Positions 18,181 through 27,176 of a DNA stretch of 64,000 nt are shown here, one piece after another; within the stretch, counting starts at the first letter, position 1, and every line of letters begins with the position of its first letter. The stretch comes from Tissierellaceae bacterium (GTDB lineage: Bacteria; Bacillota; Clostridia; Tissierellales; Tissierellaceae), in NCBI GenBank assembly GCA_023229175.1, contig JALNZV010000004.1, positions 62,001 through 126,000 of the forward strand, written 5' to 3'. The notes under the pieces are model-generated. The model saw only the letters and a list, made by a program, of their open reading frames with translations. It had not been told where the DNA came from and did not search any database. The position numbers and the translations under genes were made by a program.

Positions 18181-20262
18181 TTGCAAAAAAACTTAGTAAT
18201 AGTTGAGTCACCGGCAAAAGCGAAAACCATAGAGAAATTTTTAGGGAAAAATTACAAGGTAACTGCTTCCATAGGCCATATAAGGGATTTACCAAAGAGT
18301 AGCCTTGGTATTGATATTGATAATAAGTTTGAGCCTAAATATATTACTATTAGAGGAAAAGGACCAGTTATTAAGGAATTAAAAAGCGAAGCTAAAAAAT
18401 CGAAAAATATTTATTTAGCCACTGACCCTGATAGAGAAGGTGAGGCTATCTCTTGGCATTTAGCACATATATTGGGTATAGACGATAAGAAAAAGGTAAG
18501 AGTAGAGTTTAATGAAATAACAAAGAATGCTGTAACTAATGCAATTAAAAAGCCTAGGCAGATTGATTTAAATCTTGTCGATGCACAACAAGCTAGAAGA
18601 GTACTAGATCGACTTGTAGGCTACAAGATTAGCCCCCTCCTTTGGAGAAAGATTCGCAAAGGATTAAGTGCAGGAAGAGTACAGTCTGTAGCCGTAAAGC
18701 TAATTTGTGATAGGGAAATGGAAATTGAAAACTTTGTGCCTGAAGAATATTGGAGTATTAAAGCTAAGCTAAAAAAAGACAAGGCAGAATTTGAATCAAA
18801 TTTTTATGGAGTAGTAATTGATGGGAAGGAAAGCAAAATTGAGTTAAAGACCAAGGAAGAAGTAGATAATATTTTGAAAAACTTGGATAAAAATAATTTT
18901 GTAGTAAAAGAAGTAAAAAAGGGAACAAAAAGAAAGAGACCAAACCCGCCCTTTACAACTAGTACACTACAACAAGATGCATCGAAAAAACTGGGCTTTA
19001 GCACTAAAAAAACAATGATTATAGCACAGCAATTATATGAGGGCATTGATATAAAAGGTGAAGGATCCGTAGGATTAATCACTTATATGAGAACTGATTC
19101 AACAAGAGTATCAAAGGATTCCATTAAATTAGCTGGTGAATTAATAAATAAGGAATTTGGCGATAAATATTTTAATGGGGGAAATGAATATTCTAACAAG
19201 CCTAAAAAAGATTCACAGGATGCACACGAAGGTATAAGGCCTACAGTTATAAATAAAACGCCGATATTAATAAAAGATTCACTGACCTCAGATCAATATA
19301 AACTGTATAAATTGATTTGGGAAAGATTTTTAAGTTCTCAAATGACTAATGCCGTTTACGATACCCTTGCAGTAACTATGGAAAGCAATAGTTACTTATT
19401 TAAATCTACAGGTTCTATCTTAACCTTCGATGGATTTTTAAAAGTTTACAATAGCGAAGAAGAAGAGAAAACTTTTGTAATACCAGAGTTAAAAGTAAAT
19501 GATGTATTAAAAGCAAATAAGGTCATTCCAAAACAACACTTTACACAGCCACCTGCCAGATTCACTGAGGCTTCTTTAATTAAAACTTTGGAAGAATTAG
19601 GTGTCGGTAGGCCAAGTACTTTTGCTCCTACAATTTCAACTATTTTGTCAAGAGATTATGTAATTCTAGAAAAAAGGGCTTTTTCGCCTACGGAACTTGG
19701 GATATTGGTAAATGATCTTTTGGGCGAATATTTCAATGAGGTAATTAACGAAGAATTTACAGCTCAATTAGAAGAAAACTTGGACAATATTGCTGAAGGC
19801 CAGTTGCCATGGGTGAAAGTAGTTGAAGAATTTTATAAAGACTTTTCAACATTTCTGGAAAAGGCAGACAGGGAGATTGAAAAGATTGAGATTGAAGATG
19901 AAGTCTCAGATGTAAAATGTGAATTCTGTGGTAGGAATATGGTCGTTAAAACCGGTAGGTATGGAAAGTTTTTAGCTTGTCCTGGATATCCGGAATGCAA
20001 AAACACAAAACCTATATTAGATGAGCTAGACGTTAATTGTCCCAATTGCAATGGAAAGTTAGTTAGAAGAAGGTCTAAAAAAGGTAGAGTTTTTTATGGT
20101 TGCAGTAATTACCCCAATTGCAATTTTGTGTCCTGGGATGAGCCTTTTAAAGAGCCATGTCCTAAATGTAGCAGCCTTATGGTAATCAAGAAAACCAAAG
20201 ATCAAAGGAAAATTATATGTACCAATAAAGACTGCGGATATACTGAAGTCAAAAAAATATAA
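18181..20262 (+). CDS. topA: DNA topoisomerase I
   Basis: This type IA topoisomerase relaxes negative supercoils. The 693-residue protein begins with the TOPRIM domain (VIVESPAKAKTIEKFLG and ATDPDREGEAISWHL). The catalytic tyrosine lies in YMRTDSTRVS, and GVGRPSTFAPTI follows. The C-terminus holds three zinc-ribbon repeats (CEFC...CPGYPEC, CPNC...CSNYPNC and a third CPKC...C...C). TTG at 18181 is chosen because GGAGGTG (18168-18174) sits just before it; a GTG at 18166 in the same frame would lack a site. It follows dprA, a frequent Firmicutes order. Confidence 0.97.
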   Translation: MQKNLVIVESPAKAKTIEKFLGKNYKVTASIGHIRDLPKSSLGIDIDNKFEPKYITIRGKGPVIKELKSEAKKSKNIYLATDPDREGEAISWHLAHILGIDDKKKVRVEFNEITKNAVTNAIKKPRQIDLNLVDAQQARRVLDRLVGYKISPLLWRKIRKGLSAGRVQSVAVKLICDREMEIENFVPEEYWSIKAKLKKDKAEFESNFYGVVIDGKESKIELKTKEEVDNILKNLDKNNFVVKEVKKGTKRKRPNPPFTTSTLQQDASKKLGFSTKKTMIIAQQLYEGIDIKGEGSVGLITYMRTDSTRVSKDSIKLAGELINKEFGDKYFNGGNEYSNKPKKDSQDAHEGIRPTVINKTPILIKDSLTSDQYKLYKLIWERFLSSQMTNAVYDTLAVTMESNSYLFKSTGSILTFDGFLKVYNSEEEEKTFVIPELKVNDVLKANKVIPKQHFTQPPARFTEASLIKTLEELGVGRPSTFAPTISTILSRDYVILEKRAFSPTELGILVNDLLGEYFNEVINEEFTAQLEENLDNIAEGQLPWVKVVEEFYKDFSTFLEKADREIEKIEIEDEVSDVKCEFCGRNMVVKTGRYGKFLACPGYPECKNTKPILDELDVNCPNCNGKLVRRRSKKGRVFYGCSNYPNCNFVSWDEPFKEPCPKCSSLMVIKKTKDQRKIICTNKDCGYTEVKKI

Positions 20263-20270
20263 ATAATTAA

Positions 20271-20285
20271 AATTTTCTGTACATT
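20271..20285 (+). promoter_or_regulatory. CodY-box-like operator upstream of codY
   Basis: The 15 bases AATTTTCTGTACATT match the published CodY consensus AATTTTCWGAAAATT at 13 of 15 positions, by direct comparison. The site abuts the -35 element of the likely codY promoter. CodY autoregulation is known in several Firmicutes. The site fits that, but occupancy is untested. Confidence 0.55.
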
Positions 20286-20313
20286 TGTAGAAAAATGTAG
20301 TAATATTTAGAAT
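20285..20313 (+). promoter_or_regulatory. Likely codY promoter
   Basis: TTGTAG (20285-20290) and TAGAAT (20308-20313) are spaced by 17 bases. Neither hexamer is perfect. It is the best candidate in the 118-base gap between topA and codY, where I saw no terminator. Confidence 0.4.
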
Positions 20314-20380
20314 ATAGGACAGTTTGTTTGGTTAATATCAAATATTAATAAAATAATCTTAAAATGGGAGGAGTATGCTT

Positions 20381-21160
20381 GTGGAGAGTTTACTGCAGAA
20401 AACTAGAAGGTTAAATATGTCATTACAAAGCTATGGACCTAAGCCCGTATCTTTTTCTGAACTTAGCCATATACTTAGCAACATTTTAGATGCAAATGTG
20501 TATATTGCTAGTACAAGTGGAAGGGTATTAGGCTATGAGTTATCAAAAGGCTTTGAATGTGACATTATTCAATCTGAAATAGTTAAGGAAAAAAGATTTC
20601 CTAAAAAATATAATGAGGAATTACTTCGATATACAGAAACCAATGAAAATATGCGGGAAGTGACTGACTGTGTATTTGATCAAGTATCTAAATGCGAGTA
20701 TCCAGATAAAATAGTTACAGTAATACCAGTTAATAGCGGCGGTAAAAGGTTAGGTACCTTAGTACTTGCTAGGTTTGGGAAAGAGTTTACCGATGATGAC
20801 CTAGTACTATCAGAATATAGTGCAACCATTGTAGGTATGGAAATTTTAAGATCTAAATCAGAAGAGATTGAGGAAGAGGCTAGGAAAAAATCTGTAGTCC
20901 AGATGGCCATAGGGACTCTTTCATACTCAGAACTAGAGGCCATGGAACACATCTTTAGTGAGCTAGATGGTAAAGAGGGGCTTTTAGTAGCAAGTAAGAT
21001 TGCAGATAGAGTAGGCATTACCCGCTCGGTAATAGTTAATGCTCTTAGGAAATTCGAAAGTGCTGGAGTGATTGAAACTCGTTCCCTTGGGATGAAAGGA
21101 ACCCATATAAAAATCTTAAATGACAAATTATTAGATGAGCTTTTAAAATCAAAAGAATAG
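20381..21160 (+). CDS. codY: Global regulator CodY
   Basis: CodY represses nutrient-acquisition, stationary-phase and often motility genes when GTP and branched-chain amino acids are plentiful. The protein has an N-terminal GAF domain ([17 protein letters not shown] region). The C-terminal winged helix contains [20 protein letters not shown] and [17 protein letters not shown], almost identical to the B. subtilis protein. GTG at 20381 is preferred over ATG at 20375: the GGGAGGA site (20366-20372) lies only two bases from the ATG but eight from the GTG, and MESLLQKTR then matches the family start. Length is 259 residues. It directly precedes the fla/che operon, a known CodY target in Bacillus. 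Confidence 0.96.
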   Translation: MESLLQKTRRLNMSLQSYGPKPVSFSELSHILSNILDANVYIASTSGRVLGYELSKGFECDIIQSEIVKEKRFPKKYNEELLRYTETNENMREVTDCVFDQVSKCEYPDKIVTVIPVNSGGKRLGTLVLARFGKEFTDDDLVLSEYSATIVGMEILRSKSEEIEEEARKKSVVQMAIGTLSYSELEAMEHIFSELDGKEGLLVASKIADRVGITRSVIVNALRKFESAGVIETRSLGMKGTHIKILNDKLLDELLKSKE

Positions 21161-21184
21161 TATATACTATTCTTTTGATTTTCT
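21145..21184 (+). terminator. Strong terminator overlapping the codY stop
   Basis: Perfect 18-bp arms (21145-21162 and 21165-21182) around a two-base centre, probably a four-base loop or larger, end in TTTTCT. The left arm covers the last codons and stop of codY. It separates codY from the flagellar operon. Confidence 0.8.
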
Positions 21185-21209
21185 AGGACTTTGGTGGGAG
21201 GTTTTAAAA

Positions 21210-21263
21210 ATGCCAGGAAAATACGTGACAATAACTATCAAAAAGTATATAAATTATGTATAA
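21210..21263 (+). CDS. Possible 17-codon leader ORF (MPGKYVTITIKKYINYV)
   Basis: This short ATG-to-TAA frame is preceded by a good GGGAGG site (21196-21201) at eight-base spacing, in the gap between the codY terminator and flgB. Its end overlaps a candidate -10 element. No homology is recognised. It may be a chance frame, a leader peptide or a gene remnant. The strong ribosome binding site is the only positive evidence. Confidence 0.25.
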   Translation: MPGKYVTITIKKYINYV

Positions 21264-21264
21264 T
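21259..21264 (+). promoter_or_regulatory. Candidate -10 element for the fla/che operon
   Basis: A perfect TATAAT is preceded directly by TG, but no good -35 lies at the right distance (TATCAA at 21236). If used, it gives a leader of about 105 bases before flgB. I could not find a convincing sigma-D type promoter in this gap. Confidence 0.35.
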
Positions 21265-21298
21265 ACATTATAGTGAATCAAAAATGGATAAATCACGC

Positions 21299-21343
21299 AG
21301 TAGATACTACTTTAGAGTGGAAAGTTGTCGTCAAATGTAGTAT
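21299..21343 (+). promoter_or_regulatory. Competing hairpins in the flgB leader
   Basis: AGTAG (21299-21303) can pair with CTACT (21307-21311). The overlapping ATACTAC (21304-21310) can instead pair with GTAGTAT (21337-21343). The two are mutually exclusive. This is a possible switch in the 5' leader of the motility operon; it does not match the c-di-GMP-I riboswitch consensus. Confidence 0.3.
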
Positions 21344-21377
21344 TATAGTGATAAACGGATTTTCGGGAGGTAATAAT

Positions 21378-21779
21378 ATGATAAATAAAGCATTTAGTAA
21401 CATCGATTTTTATAAAAAGGCTGTCGATGGTACTTGGTTGAGACACCAGACAATTTCGCAAAATATTGCTAATGTAAACACCCCGGAATATAAGCGCAAG
21501 GTAGTGTCCTTTGAAGACCAGCTAAAAGATGCTATCGGCAGAAATAAAGTTGCTCTTAAAAGGACCAATGAAAAGCATATAGCAAAGGGCTCAAGTCAAT
21601 TCTCACCAAAAGTACTAGAAGACAAATCTACATCGTACAGAATAGATGGAAACAACGTAAATATTGATACGGAGTCCGCGGAATTAGCCAAAAATGACAT
21701 CATGTATAATGCTATGATAAACCAGATAGTTAACGAATTTGATAAAATTAAAAATGTAATAACAGAAGGGAGCAAATAA
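21378..21779 (+). CDS. flgB: Flagellar basal-body rod protein FlgB
   Basis: FlgB is a proximal rod subunit exported through the flagellar secretion system. The 133-residue protein has the rod/hook family motif ISQNIANVNTPEYKRK near residue 27. It ends with the DIMYNAMINQIVNEFDKIKNVI helix that packs with other axial proteins. The frame is open back to 21273, but the ATG at 21378 with GGGAGG (21365-21370) is clearly the start. It is the first gene of a fla/che operon of more than 30 kb. Confidence 0.96.
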   Translation: MINKAFSNIDFYKKAVDGTWLRHQTISQNIANVNTPEYKRKVVSFEDQLKDAIGRNKVALKRTNEKHIAKGSSQFSPKVLEDKSTSYRIDGNNVNIDTESAELAKNDIMYNAMINQIVNEFDKIKNVITEGSK

Positions 21780-21781
21780 AA

Positions 21782-22222
21782 ATGAATATATTTAATTCAA
21801 TTAATATCTCTTCTTCATCATTAACTGCAGAAAAAACTAGAATTGACATAATCGCCAAAAATATGGCAAATGCAAATACTACGAGAACTACAGGCGGTTC
21901 TCCATATAGAAGGCAAATGGTTGTCTTTGAAGAAAACAAACCGAACTCCTTTTCTTCTCACCTAAACAACAAAATGAACAAAATCAATGGACACGGCGTA
22001 AAAATAAGTAAGATTGTAGAAGATGATTCGCCGTTTAAACTCGTTTATGAGCCTGGTCACCCTGATGCAGATGAAAATGGATATGTTAAAATGCCCAATG
22101 TGGATGTCGTCAAAGAAATGGTAGATTTAATCAGTGCACAAAGGTCATATGATGCAAATATTACTTCGATAAACACTTCAAAATCAATGCTAATGAAGGC
22201 TTTGGAAATTGGTAGGAGGTAA
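21782..22222 (+). CDS. flgC: Flagellar basal-body rod protein FlgC
   Basis: This is a proximal rod subunit of 146 residues. It shows the rod motif IIAKNMANANTTRTTGGSPYRRQ near residue 22. The FlgC-specific C-terminus reads YVKMPNVDVVKEMVDLISAQRSYDANI, and coiled-coil ends are expected. It is separated from flgB by two bases and from fliE by four, with an AGGGAGC site within the end of flgB. Translational coupling is likely. Confidence 0.96.
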   Translation: MNIFNSINISSSSLTAEKTRIDIIAKNMANANTTRTTGGSPYRRQMVVFEENKPNSFSSHLNNKMNKINGHGVKISKIVEDDSPFKLVYEPGHPDADENGYVKMPNVDVVKEMVDLISAQRSYDANITSINTSKSMLMKALEIGRR

Positions 22223-22226
22223 GTAG

Positions 22227-22523
22227 ATGGACATAAATAAGGTAGGAAATTATAAGAATTTTTTAGATTTATCAAACAAAGAGTTGAACTCAACAAATAA
22301 AAACAACAATTTCAGTTCATTTTTATCAGATGCTATTGGCAATGTAAACCAAATGCAAATAGACAGCGATGAATATAAGAAGATGTTAGCAATTGGCGAA
22401 GTAGACAACCTTCACGATGTCACAATAGCTTCTGAAAAAGCTAATATAGCCCTTCAAATTACCATGAGCATTAGAAATAAAATAATAGAAGCTTATAAAG
22501 AAATAATGAGAATGCAATTTTAG
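22227..22523 (+). CDS. fliE: Flagellar hook-basal body complex protein FliE
   Basis: FliE joins the MS ring (FliF) to the rod and is the first exported substrate. The 98-residue protein has the typical C-terminal pattern VDNLHDVTIASEKANIALQITMSIRNKIIEAYKEIMRMQ. A GGAGGTAAGTAG site spans the end of flgC. Family-typical length and position between flgC and fliF. Confidence 0.95.
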   Translation: MDINKVGNYKNFLDLSNKELNSTNKNNNFSSFLSDAIGNVNQMQIDSDEYKKMLAIGEVDNLHDVTIASEKANIALQITMSIRNKIIEAYKEIMRMQF

Positions 22524-22545
22524 CAATTGATAGAGAAGAGGTGCA

Positions 22546-24066
22546 ATGGTGCAGGAATCCATAAATCGATTAACCGGAAAGCTAACTGAATATTGGAATG
22601 GTCTAAATAAAAAGAAAAAAATCGGATTAGTATTTACAACTGTTTTTAGTATACTAATTGTCGCAGCTTTAGTTTTAACACTAACACGTACAAAATACGA
22701 GGCTCTGTATAGCAACCTAAGCCTTAAGGATATGGGTCAAATCACATCAAAACTTGACGAAATGGGGGTTTCTTGGAAAAGTAGTGACGACCAAAGAAGC
22801 ATCTTAGTACCTAAAGAATTGAAAAACAGGGTAAAAATAGAGCTAGCTACTTACGGACTTCCAAAGGAAAGATATACATATTTAGATGCTTTTGATGATA
22901 TGAGTTGGTCTATGACAGATTTTGATAAGAAACAGAGAATCAAAAAGGCCGATGAAGGTGAATTGGCTGCAGTGATTTCTGAAATTGAAGGCATACACAG
23001 TGCTGAAGTATTTATAAACAAAAAAGATAGTACAAGCTTTATTTTAAGCAACGAGGAAAACAAAACTACTGCTTCCGTATTTTTAGTTAAATCGGATAGC
23101 AGGCAATTACCTGCTGATAAGGTAAATGCCATAAAGCATCTTGTAGCTGGTTCATTAAATATGTATCCAGAAGACGTTCGAGTTGTAGATGATGATGGAA
23201 AATTACTGGGAGAAGAAAATCCCAATGACATATATAACACCGACTTAATTTTAGTGAAACACGGGATTGAATCTAGAATTAATGAAAGCATAAAAAAGTT
23301 TTTAGAGAACATAGTAGGTTACGGCAATGTTGATGTCATGTCAAGTGTTAAGATTAACATGGATAGCGAAATGACAACCATAGTCGAATTTGCTCCTCCT
23401 ATAGAAGGGGAGGATGAGGGGCTTATTCGATCACTTGAAGAAGTGGAAGAACATATGGCTGGTAGTTCTGGAGGAGGAGTTCCAGGTGTGGATCCAAATA
23501 TCGAAGACCAGCAAATGCTTGACGATGGCACAAGCAGGTATGACAAAGTAAGCAGAATAATAAATAATGAATTAAATGAGATTAACAAAGAAATTCGGAA
23601 GGCCCCTGGACAGGTGGAGAGCATTACTGTTGCAGTATTAATCAATCAGGATGCCCTAATAGATGGTGAGATGACACCTGATAGGGAAAAGGAATTCACA
23701 GATTTAATCTATGCTGCCACAGGATTAGATACCAAAGACGTTCAAATAAAGGCAGAAAGATTTACAAAACAATCCATAGAAAGAGCTATAGACGTTGGAA
23801 AACAAATAAACTGGCTATATATTGGGATAGGATTATTTGTACTACTAGGAATTATTATATATGTTATATATTTGAGAATAAGAAACAGAAGGGAAGCTAG
23901 TGAAGAATTAGAGAGATTATTAGAAGAAAGATCTTCTATTGAATTAGAAGTTGCGGACCTTGATTTTGAAGCAGAAGAATCAAAGATGAAAGCTCAAATC
24001 GATAGGTTTATAGAAAAAAAACCTGACTCAGTTGCTCAGCTACTAAGAAACTGGTTAAATGAATAG
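22546..24066 (+). CDS. fliF: Flagellar MS-ring protein FliF
   Basis: FliF builds the membrane/supramembrane ring that templates the motor and houses the export gate. The 506-residue protein has a first membrane segment near residues 26-47 and ring-building motifs (YEALYSNLSLKDMGQITSKL and DFDKKQRIKKADEGELAAVI). There is a long periplasmic region and a second membrane segment near residues 424-445. The acidic cytoplasmic tail binds FliG. It starts at an ATG with an AGAAGAGGTG site. Confidence 0.97.
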   Translation: MVQESINRLTGKLTEYWNGLNKKKKIGLVFTTVFSILIVAALVLTLTRTKYEALYSNLSLKDMGQITSKLDEMGVSWKSSDDQRSILVPKELKNRVKIELATYGLPKERYTYLDAFDDMSWSMTDFDKKQRIKKADEGELAAVISEIEGIHSAEVFINKKDSTSFILSNEENKTTASVFLVKSDSRQLPADKVNAIKHLVAGSLNMYPEDVRVVDDDGKLLGEENPNDIYNTDLILVKHGIESRINESIKKFLENIVGYGNVDVMSSVKINMDSEMTTIVEFAPPIEGEDEGLIRSLEEVEEHMAGSSGGGVPGVDPNIEDQQMLDDGTSRYDKVSRIINNELNEINKEIRKAPGQVESITVAVLINQDALIDGEMTPDREKEFTDLIYAATGLDTKDVQIKAERFTKQSIERAIDVGKQINWLYIGIGLFVLLGIIIYVIYLRIRNRREASEELERLLEERSSIELEVADLDFEAEESKMKAQIDRFIEKKPDSVAQLLRNWLNE

Positions 24067-24078
24067 AGGCGATTAGAT

Positions 24079-25083
24079 ATGCAAATGAAAAAGTTTAGCG
24101 GAAAAGAAAAAGTTGCAATATTGCTTATAGCATTGGGCCCGCAAAAATCAGCCGAGTTATTTAAACATTTAAATGAAGAAGAAATCGAAGAATTAACATT
24201 ACAAATAGCAAATATGAGAATGGTGTCTCCGGAAGAGAAAAGACTAGTAATAGAGGAATTCTATCAAATATGTTTGGCACAGGAATATATATCCGAGGGA
24301 GGCATAAATTACGCTAAAGATGTGTTAGAGAGGGCTTTGGGCTCCGATAAAGCTATGAATATAATTAGTAAATTAACATCCTCACTACATGTAAGGCCAT
24401 TTGAATTTATAAGAAAGGCTGATCCAAACCAACTTTTGAACTATATTCAAAATGAACACCCTCAGACAATAGCTCTGATACTGTCTTATTTAGAATCTTC
24501 ACAGTCTGCCCAAATCCTTTCAAGTTTGTCACCTGAGAAACAATCAGATGTAACGAGAAGGATTGCTATAATGGACAGAACATCTCCGGAAGTGGTAAAG
24601 GAAATTGAGATGGTATTAGAGAGCAAGTTCTCAAATATTCTGGTCCAAGATTATACCACTACAGGTGGTATTCAAGCTGTCGTCGACATATTGAACTCTG
24701 TTGACAGAGGTACCGAAAAGCATATATTAGAGGAACTAGACAACAAAGATGCGGAACTTAGCGAAGAAATCAGGAGAAGGATGTTTGTATTTGAAGACAT
24801 TACTATCCTCGACAATAGAAGTATTCAAAGAATTATTAGAGAAATTGACAATTCACAATGGGCCATTGCCTTAAAGGGTGCCAGTGAAGACGTAAAGGAG
24901 CTTATATTCGCAAATATGTCTAAGCGTTTGGTTGAAATGATAAAGGAAGATATAGAGTTTATGGGTCCCGTTAGAATTAGAGATATTGAAGATGCACAGC
25001 AAAATGTCGTGAACGTAATTAGGAAACTAGAAGAAGAGGGTGAAATAATCACTCCAAGAGGAGGGGATGAAATAATTGTCTAA
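24079..25083 (+). CDS. fliG: Flagellar motor switch protein FliG
   Basis: FliG forms the upper C ring, binds FliF and transmits torque from MotA. The 334-residue protein begins with GKEKVAILLIALGPQKSAELFKHL. It has the EHPQTIALILSYL middle domain, the MFVFEDITILDNRSIQRIIREID region and the charged C-terminal torque helix (FANMSKRLVEMIKEDIEFMGPVRIRDIE). Family-typical length. Its last eight bases overlap the fliH start. Confidence 0.97.
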   Translation: MQMKKFSGKEKVAILLIALGPQKSAELFKHLNEEEIEELTLQIANMRMVSPEEKRLVIEEFYQICLAQEYISEGGINYAKDVLERALGSDKAMNIISKLTSSLHVRPFEFIRKADPNQLLNYIQNEHPQTIALILSYLESSQSAQILSSLSPEKQSDVTRRIAIMDRTSPEVVKEIEMVLESKFSNILVQDYTTTGGIQAVVDILNSVDRGTEKHILEELDNKDAELSEEIRRRMFVFEDITILDNRSIQRIIREIDNSQWAIALKGASEDVKELIFANMSKRLVEMIKEDIEFMGPVRIRDIEDAQQNVVNVIRKLEEEGEIITPRGGDEIIV

Positions 25084-25828
25084 TGTTATTAAATCCTTTA
25101 GATTAGTTGAGATAGAGTCACCTAGATTGGAAGACAGAGAAGATAAAGAAGATAAAGAAAATATCGATTTATCAATGCTCGTTAAAGAAGAGTATGAAAA
25201 AATTATAGAGGATGCAAAATTAGAGGCATCAAAAATCATCGAAGAAGCCGAGGCAAAACAGGAAGAAATGATTAATGCAGCGTATGAAAGGGCGAAAGAC
25301 ATTACCCAAACTTCGAAAGATGAAGGTTATAATAAAGGTTATAATCATGGTTATGACGAAGGATATAACATTGGATATATTGAGGGTAAGGAAGTAGCCG
25401 ATGGAATTATAAAAGAATCCTTGGACATTAAAAATGAATATTTAGAAACAAAACAAACTCTACTAAAGGATTTAGAAGAAGAAGTGATAGAACTTGTAAT
25501 CAGCATTTATGAAAAAATTATCAATAAGAAAACCAGTGATGATGAGGAACTTATAATCTCCTTAGTGCTGAACGGCATAAAAAACCTGGATATTTCTGAT
25601 AAGCTGACCATAATTGCATCTAAAGAAGATTATAATATGCTAGAAATGTCTAAAGACGAGATTCTGGCAAAATCAAGTTTAATATCGGATTTAGAAATAA
25701 AATACGATATGTCATTTGGAAAAGGTGACTGCGTATTGGAGACGTCAAAAGGAAACATTGATGTTAGTTTAAAGAATCAATTAGATGAAGTAAAAGACCT
25801 ATTAAGGACAATATTAAATAATGAGTGA
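25076..25828 (+). CDS. fliH: Flagellar assembly protein FliH
   Basis: FliH regulates the FliI ATPase and docks it to the C ring and export gate. The 250-residue protein has a charged N-terminal half. A glycine-repeat helix (GYNKGYNHGYDEGYNIGY, around residues 83-100) carries GxxxG-type spacing typical of FliH/YscL, followed by the C-terminal domain that binds FliI. The start is TTG at 25076, overlapping the end of fliG, with GAGGAGGGG upstream. Sequence conservation is low, but layout and context are decisive. Confidence 0.9.
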   Translation: MSNVIKSFRLVEIESPRLEDREDKEDKENIDLSMLVKEEYEKIIEDAKLEASKIIEEAEAKQEEMINAAYERAKDITQTSKDEGYNKGYNHGYDEGYNIGYIEGKEVADGIIKESLDIKNEYLETKQTLLKDLEEEVIELVISIYEKIINKKTSDDEELIISLVLNGIKNLDISDKLTIIASKEDYNMLEMSKDEILAKSSLISDLEIKYDMSFGKGDCVLETSKGNIDVSLKNQLDEVKDLLRTILNNE

Positions 25829-25833
25829 TTAAT

Positions 25834-27159
25834 ATGGAATCAAAAATAAATATAGAAAAATATATTTCCGCCGTCAATGAAAAAAGATTTATGAAATATA
25901 CAGGCAGAATCACGAAAGTCACAGGGCTAACTATTGAATCTAATGGACCTATGGCAAGCATTGGTGAATTGTGTTATATCTATCCTTATAAAAACGATAT
26001 TCCTATTATGTCAGAAGTAGTTGGATTTAAAGAAGGCAAAATACTACTGATGCCCCTAGGGGAGATGGAAGGAATTGCCAGTGGAAGTATAGTCGTCGGT
26101 AGCGGGAAAAGCCTTAGAATTAACGTTGGAAATGATTTAATCGGAAGAGTTGTAGATGGCCTTGGACGGCCTATGGACAATTTAGGACCAATTAAAACCA
26201 ATAAGTTCTACCCTTTATTTAATACTCCTCCTAGTCCCTTAGAGAGAAAGTTAATTGATGAGCCTTTACCATTGGGAGTAAAGGCCATAGATGGATTGCT
26301 AACTTGTGGCAAGGGTCAAAGAATCGGCATTTTTGCAGGTTCTGGAGTCGGAAAAAGTACGTTAATGGGTATGGTCTCTAGAAATAGTACAGCAGATGTA
26401 AATGTGATAGGGCTAATAGGTGAGCGTGGTAGAGAAGTTAGAGAATTTATTGAAAATGACCTAACTGATGAAGGATTGAAGAAATCAGTTGTAGTCGTTG
26501 TCACTTCAGACCAACCTGCACTGATTAGAGTAAAAGGTGCCTTAGCCACTACGGCAATAGCAGAATATTTTAGAGACAGAGGTTTAAACGTCATGCTTTT
26601 AATGGATTCACTTACTAGATTTGCCATGGCCCAAAGAGAGATTGGGCTCGCAATTGGCGAACCTCCTGTAACCAGGGGATTTACTCCCTCTGTTTTTGCT
26701 ACAATGCCTAGATTGCTAGAGAGAACAGGTACCTCAGACAAGGGTACTATAACTGGACTATATACTGTACTAGTTGATGGAGATGATTTAAATGAGCCAG
26801 TAACGGATGCTGTAAGGGGTATTTTAGATGGGCATATTGTACTATCAAGGAAATTGGCAAATTCAAATCATTATCCTGCCATCGATGTTCTTGCAAGTAT
26901 TAGTAGGGTAATGCCAAATATTGCCAATGAAGATCATTTGCGAGCGGCAAACAAGATTAAAGACATAATGGCAGTTTATCAAGAGGCAGAGGACCTAATC
27001 AATATTGGGGCATACAAAAAAGGTTCAAATAAAAAAATCGACACCGCCATTGATTTAATTGAGGAGATAAATAACTTTCTTAAGCAAGATGTAAAGTTCT
27101 CGCCTTCTTTTGATGAAATATTGAATTATATGAATACGATTGTGGACAAAATGAATTAA
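25834..27159 (+). CDS. fliI: Flagellar export ATPase FliI
   Basis: FliI is a hexameric ATPase that energises and orders type III export. It is F1-beta-like: Walker A is GSGVGKST around residue 170, followed by IGLIGERGREVREFI, and Walker B is VMLLMDSLTRFAMAQREIGLA. The type III motif EPPVTRGFTPSVFATMPRLL confirms the flagellar class. ATG at 25834 is preferred over GTG at 25825 because GAGTG then sits at correct spacing. Length is 441 residues. Confidence 0.97.
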   Translation: MESKINIEKYISAVNEKRFMKYTGRITKVTGLTIESNGPMASIGELCYIYPYKNDIPIMSEVVGFKEGKILLMPLGEMEGIASGSIVVGSGKSLRINVGNDLIGRVVDGLGRPMDNLGPIKTNKFYPLFNTPPSPLERKLIDEPLPLGVKAIDGLLTCGKGQRIGIFAGSGVGKSTLMGMVSRNSTADVNVIGLIGERGREVREFIENDLTDEGLKKSVVVVVTSDQPALIRVKGALATTAIAEYFRDRGLNVMLLMDSLTRFAMAQREIGLAIGEPPVTRGFTPSVFATMPRLLERTGTSDKGTITGLYTVLVDGDDLNEPVTDAVRGILDGHIVLSRKLANSNHYPAIDVLASISRVMPNIANEDHLRAANKIKDIMAVYQEAEDLINIGAYKKGSNKKIDTAIDLIEEINNFLKQDVKFSPSFDEILNYMNTIVDKMN

Positions 27160-27176
27160 TTTAACGAGGTGAGTTA

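Noticed and set aside
21177..21191. Second CodY-box-like sequence before flgB
   Set aside because: Only about 10 of 15 positions match and it overlaps the codY terminator arm; not distinguishable from chance in AT-rich DNA.
21265..21377. c-di-GMP riboswitch upstream of flgB
   Set aside because: The conserved GEMM sequence elements are not present, although the leader has some pairing potential.
25320..25390. Short tandem repeat inside fliH
   Set aside because: It encodes the normal glycine-repeat helix of FliH-type proteins, so it is a protein motif rather than a DNA repeat element.
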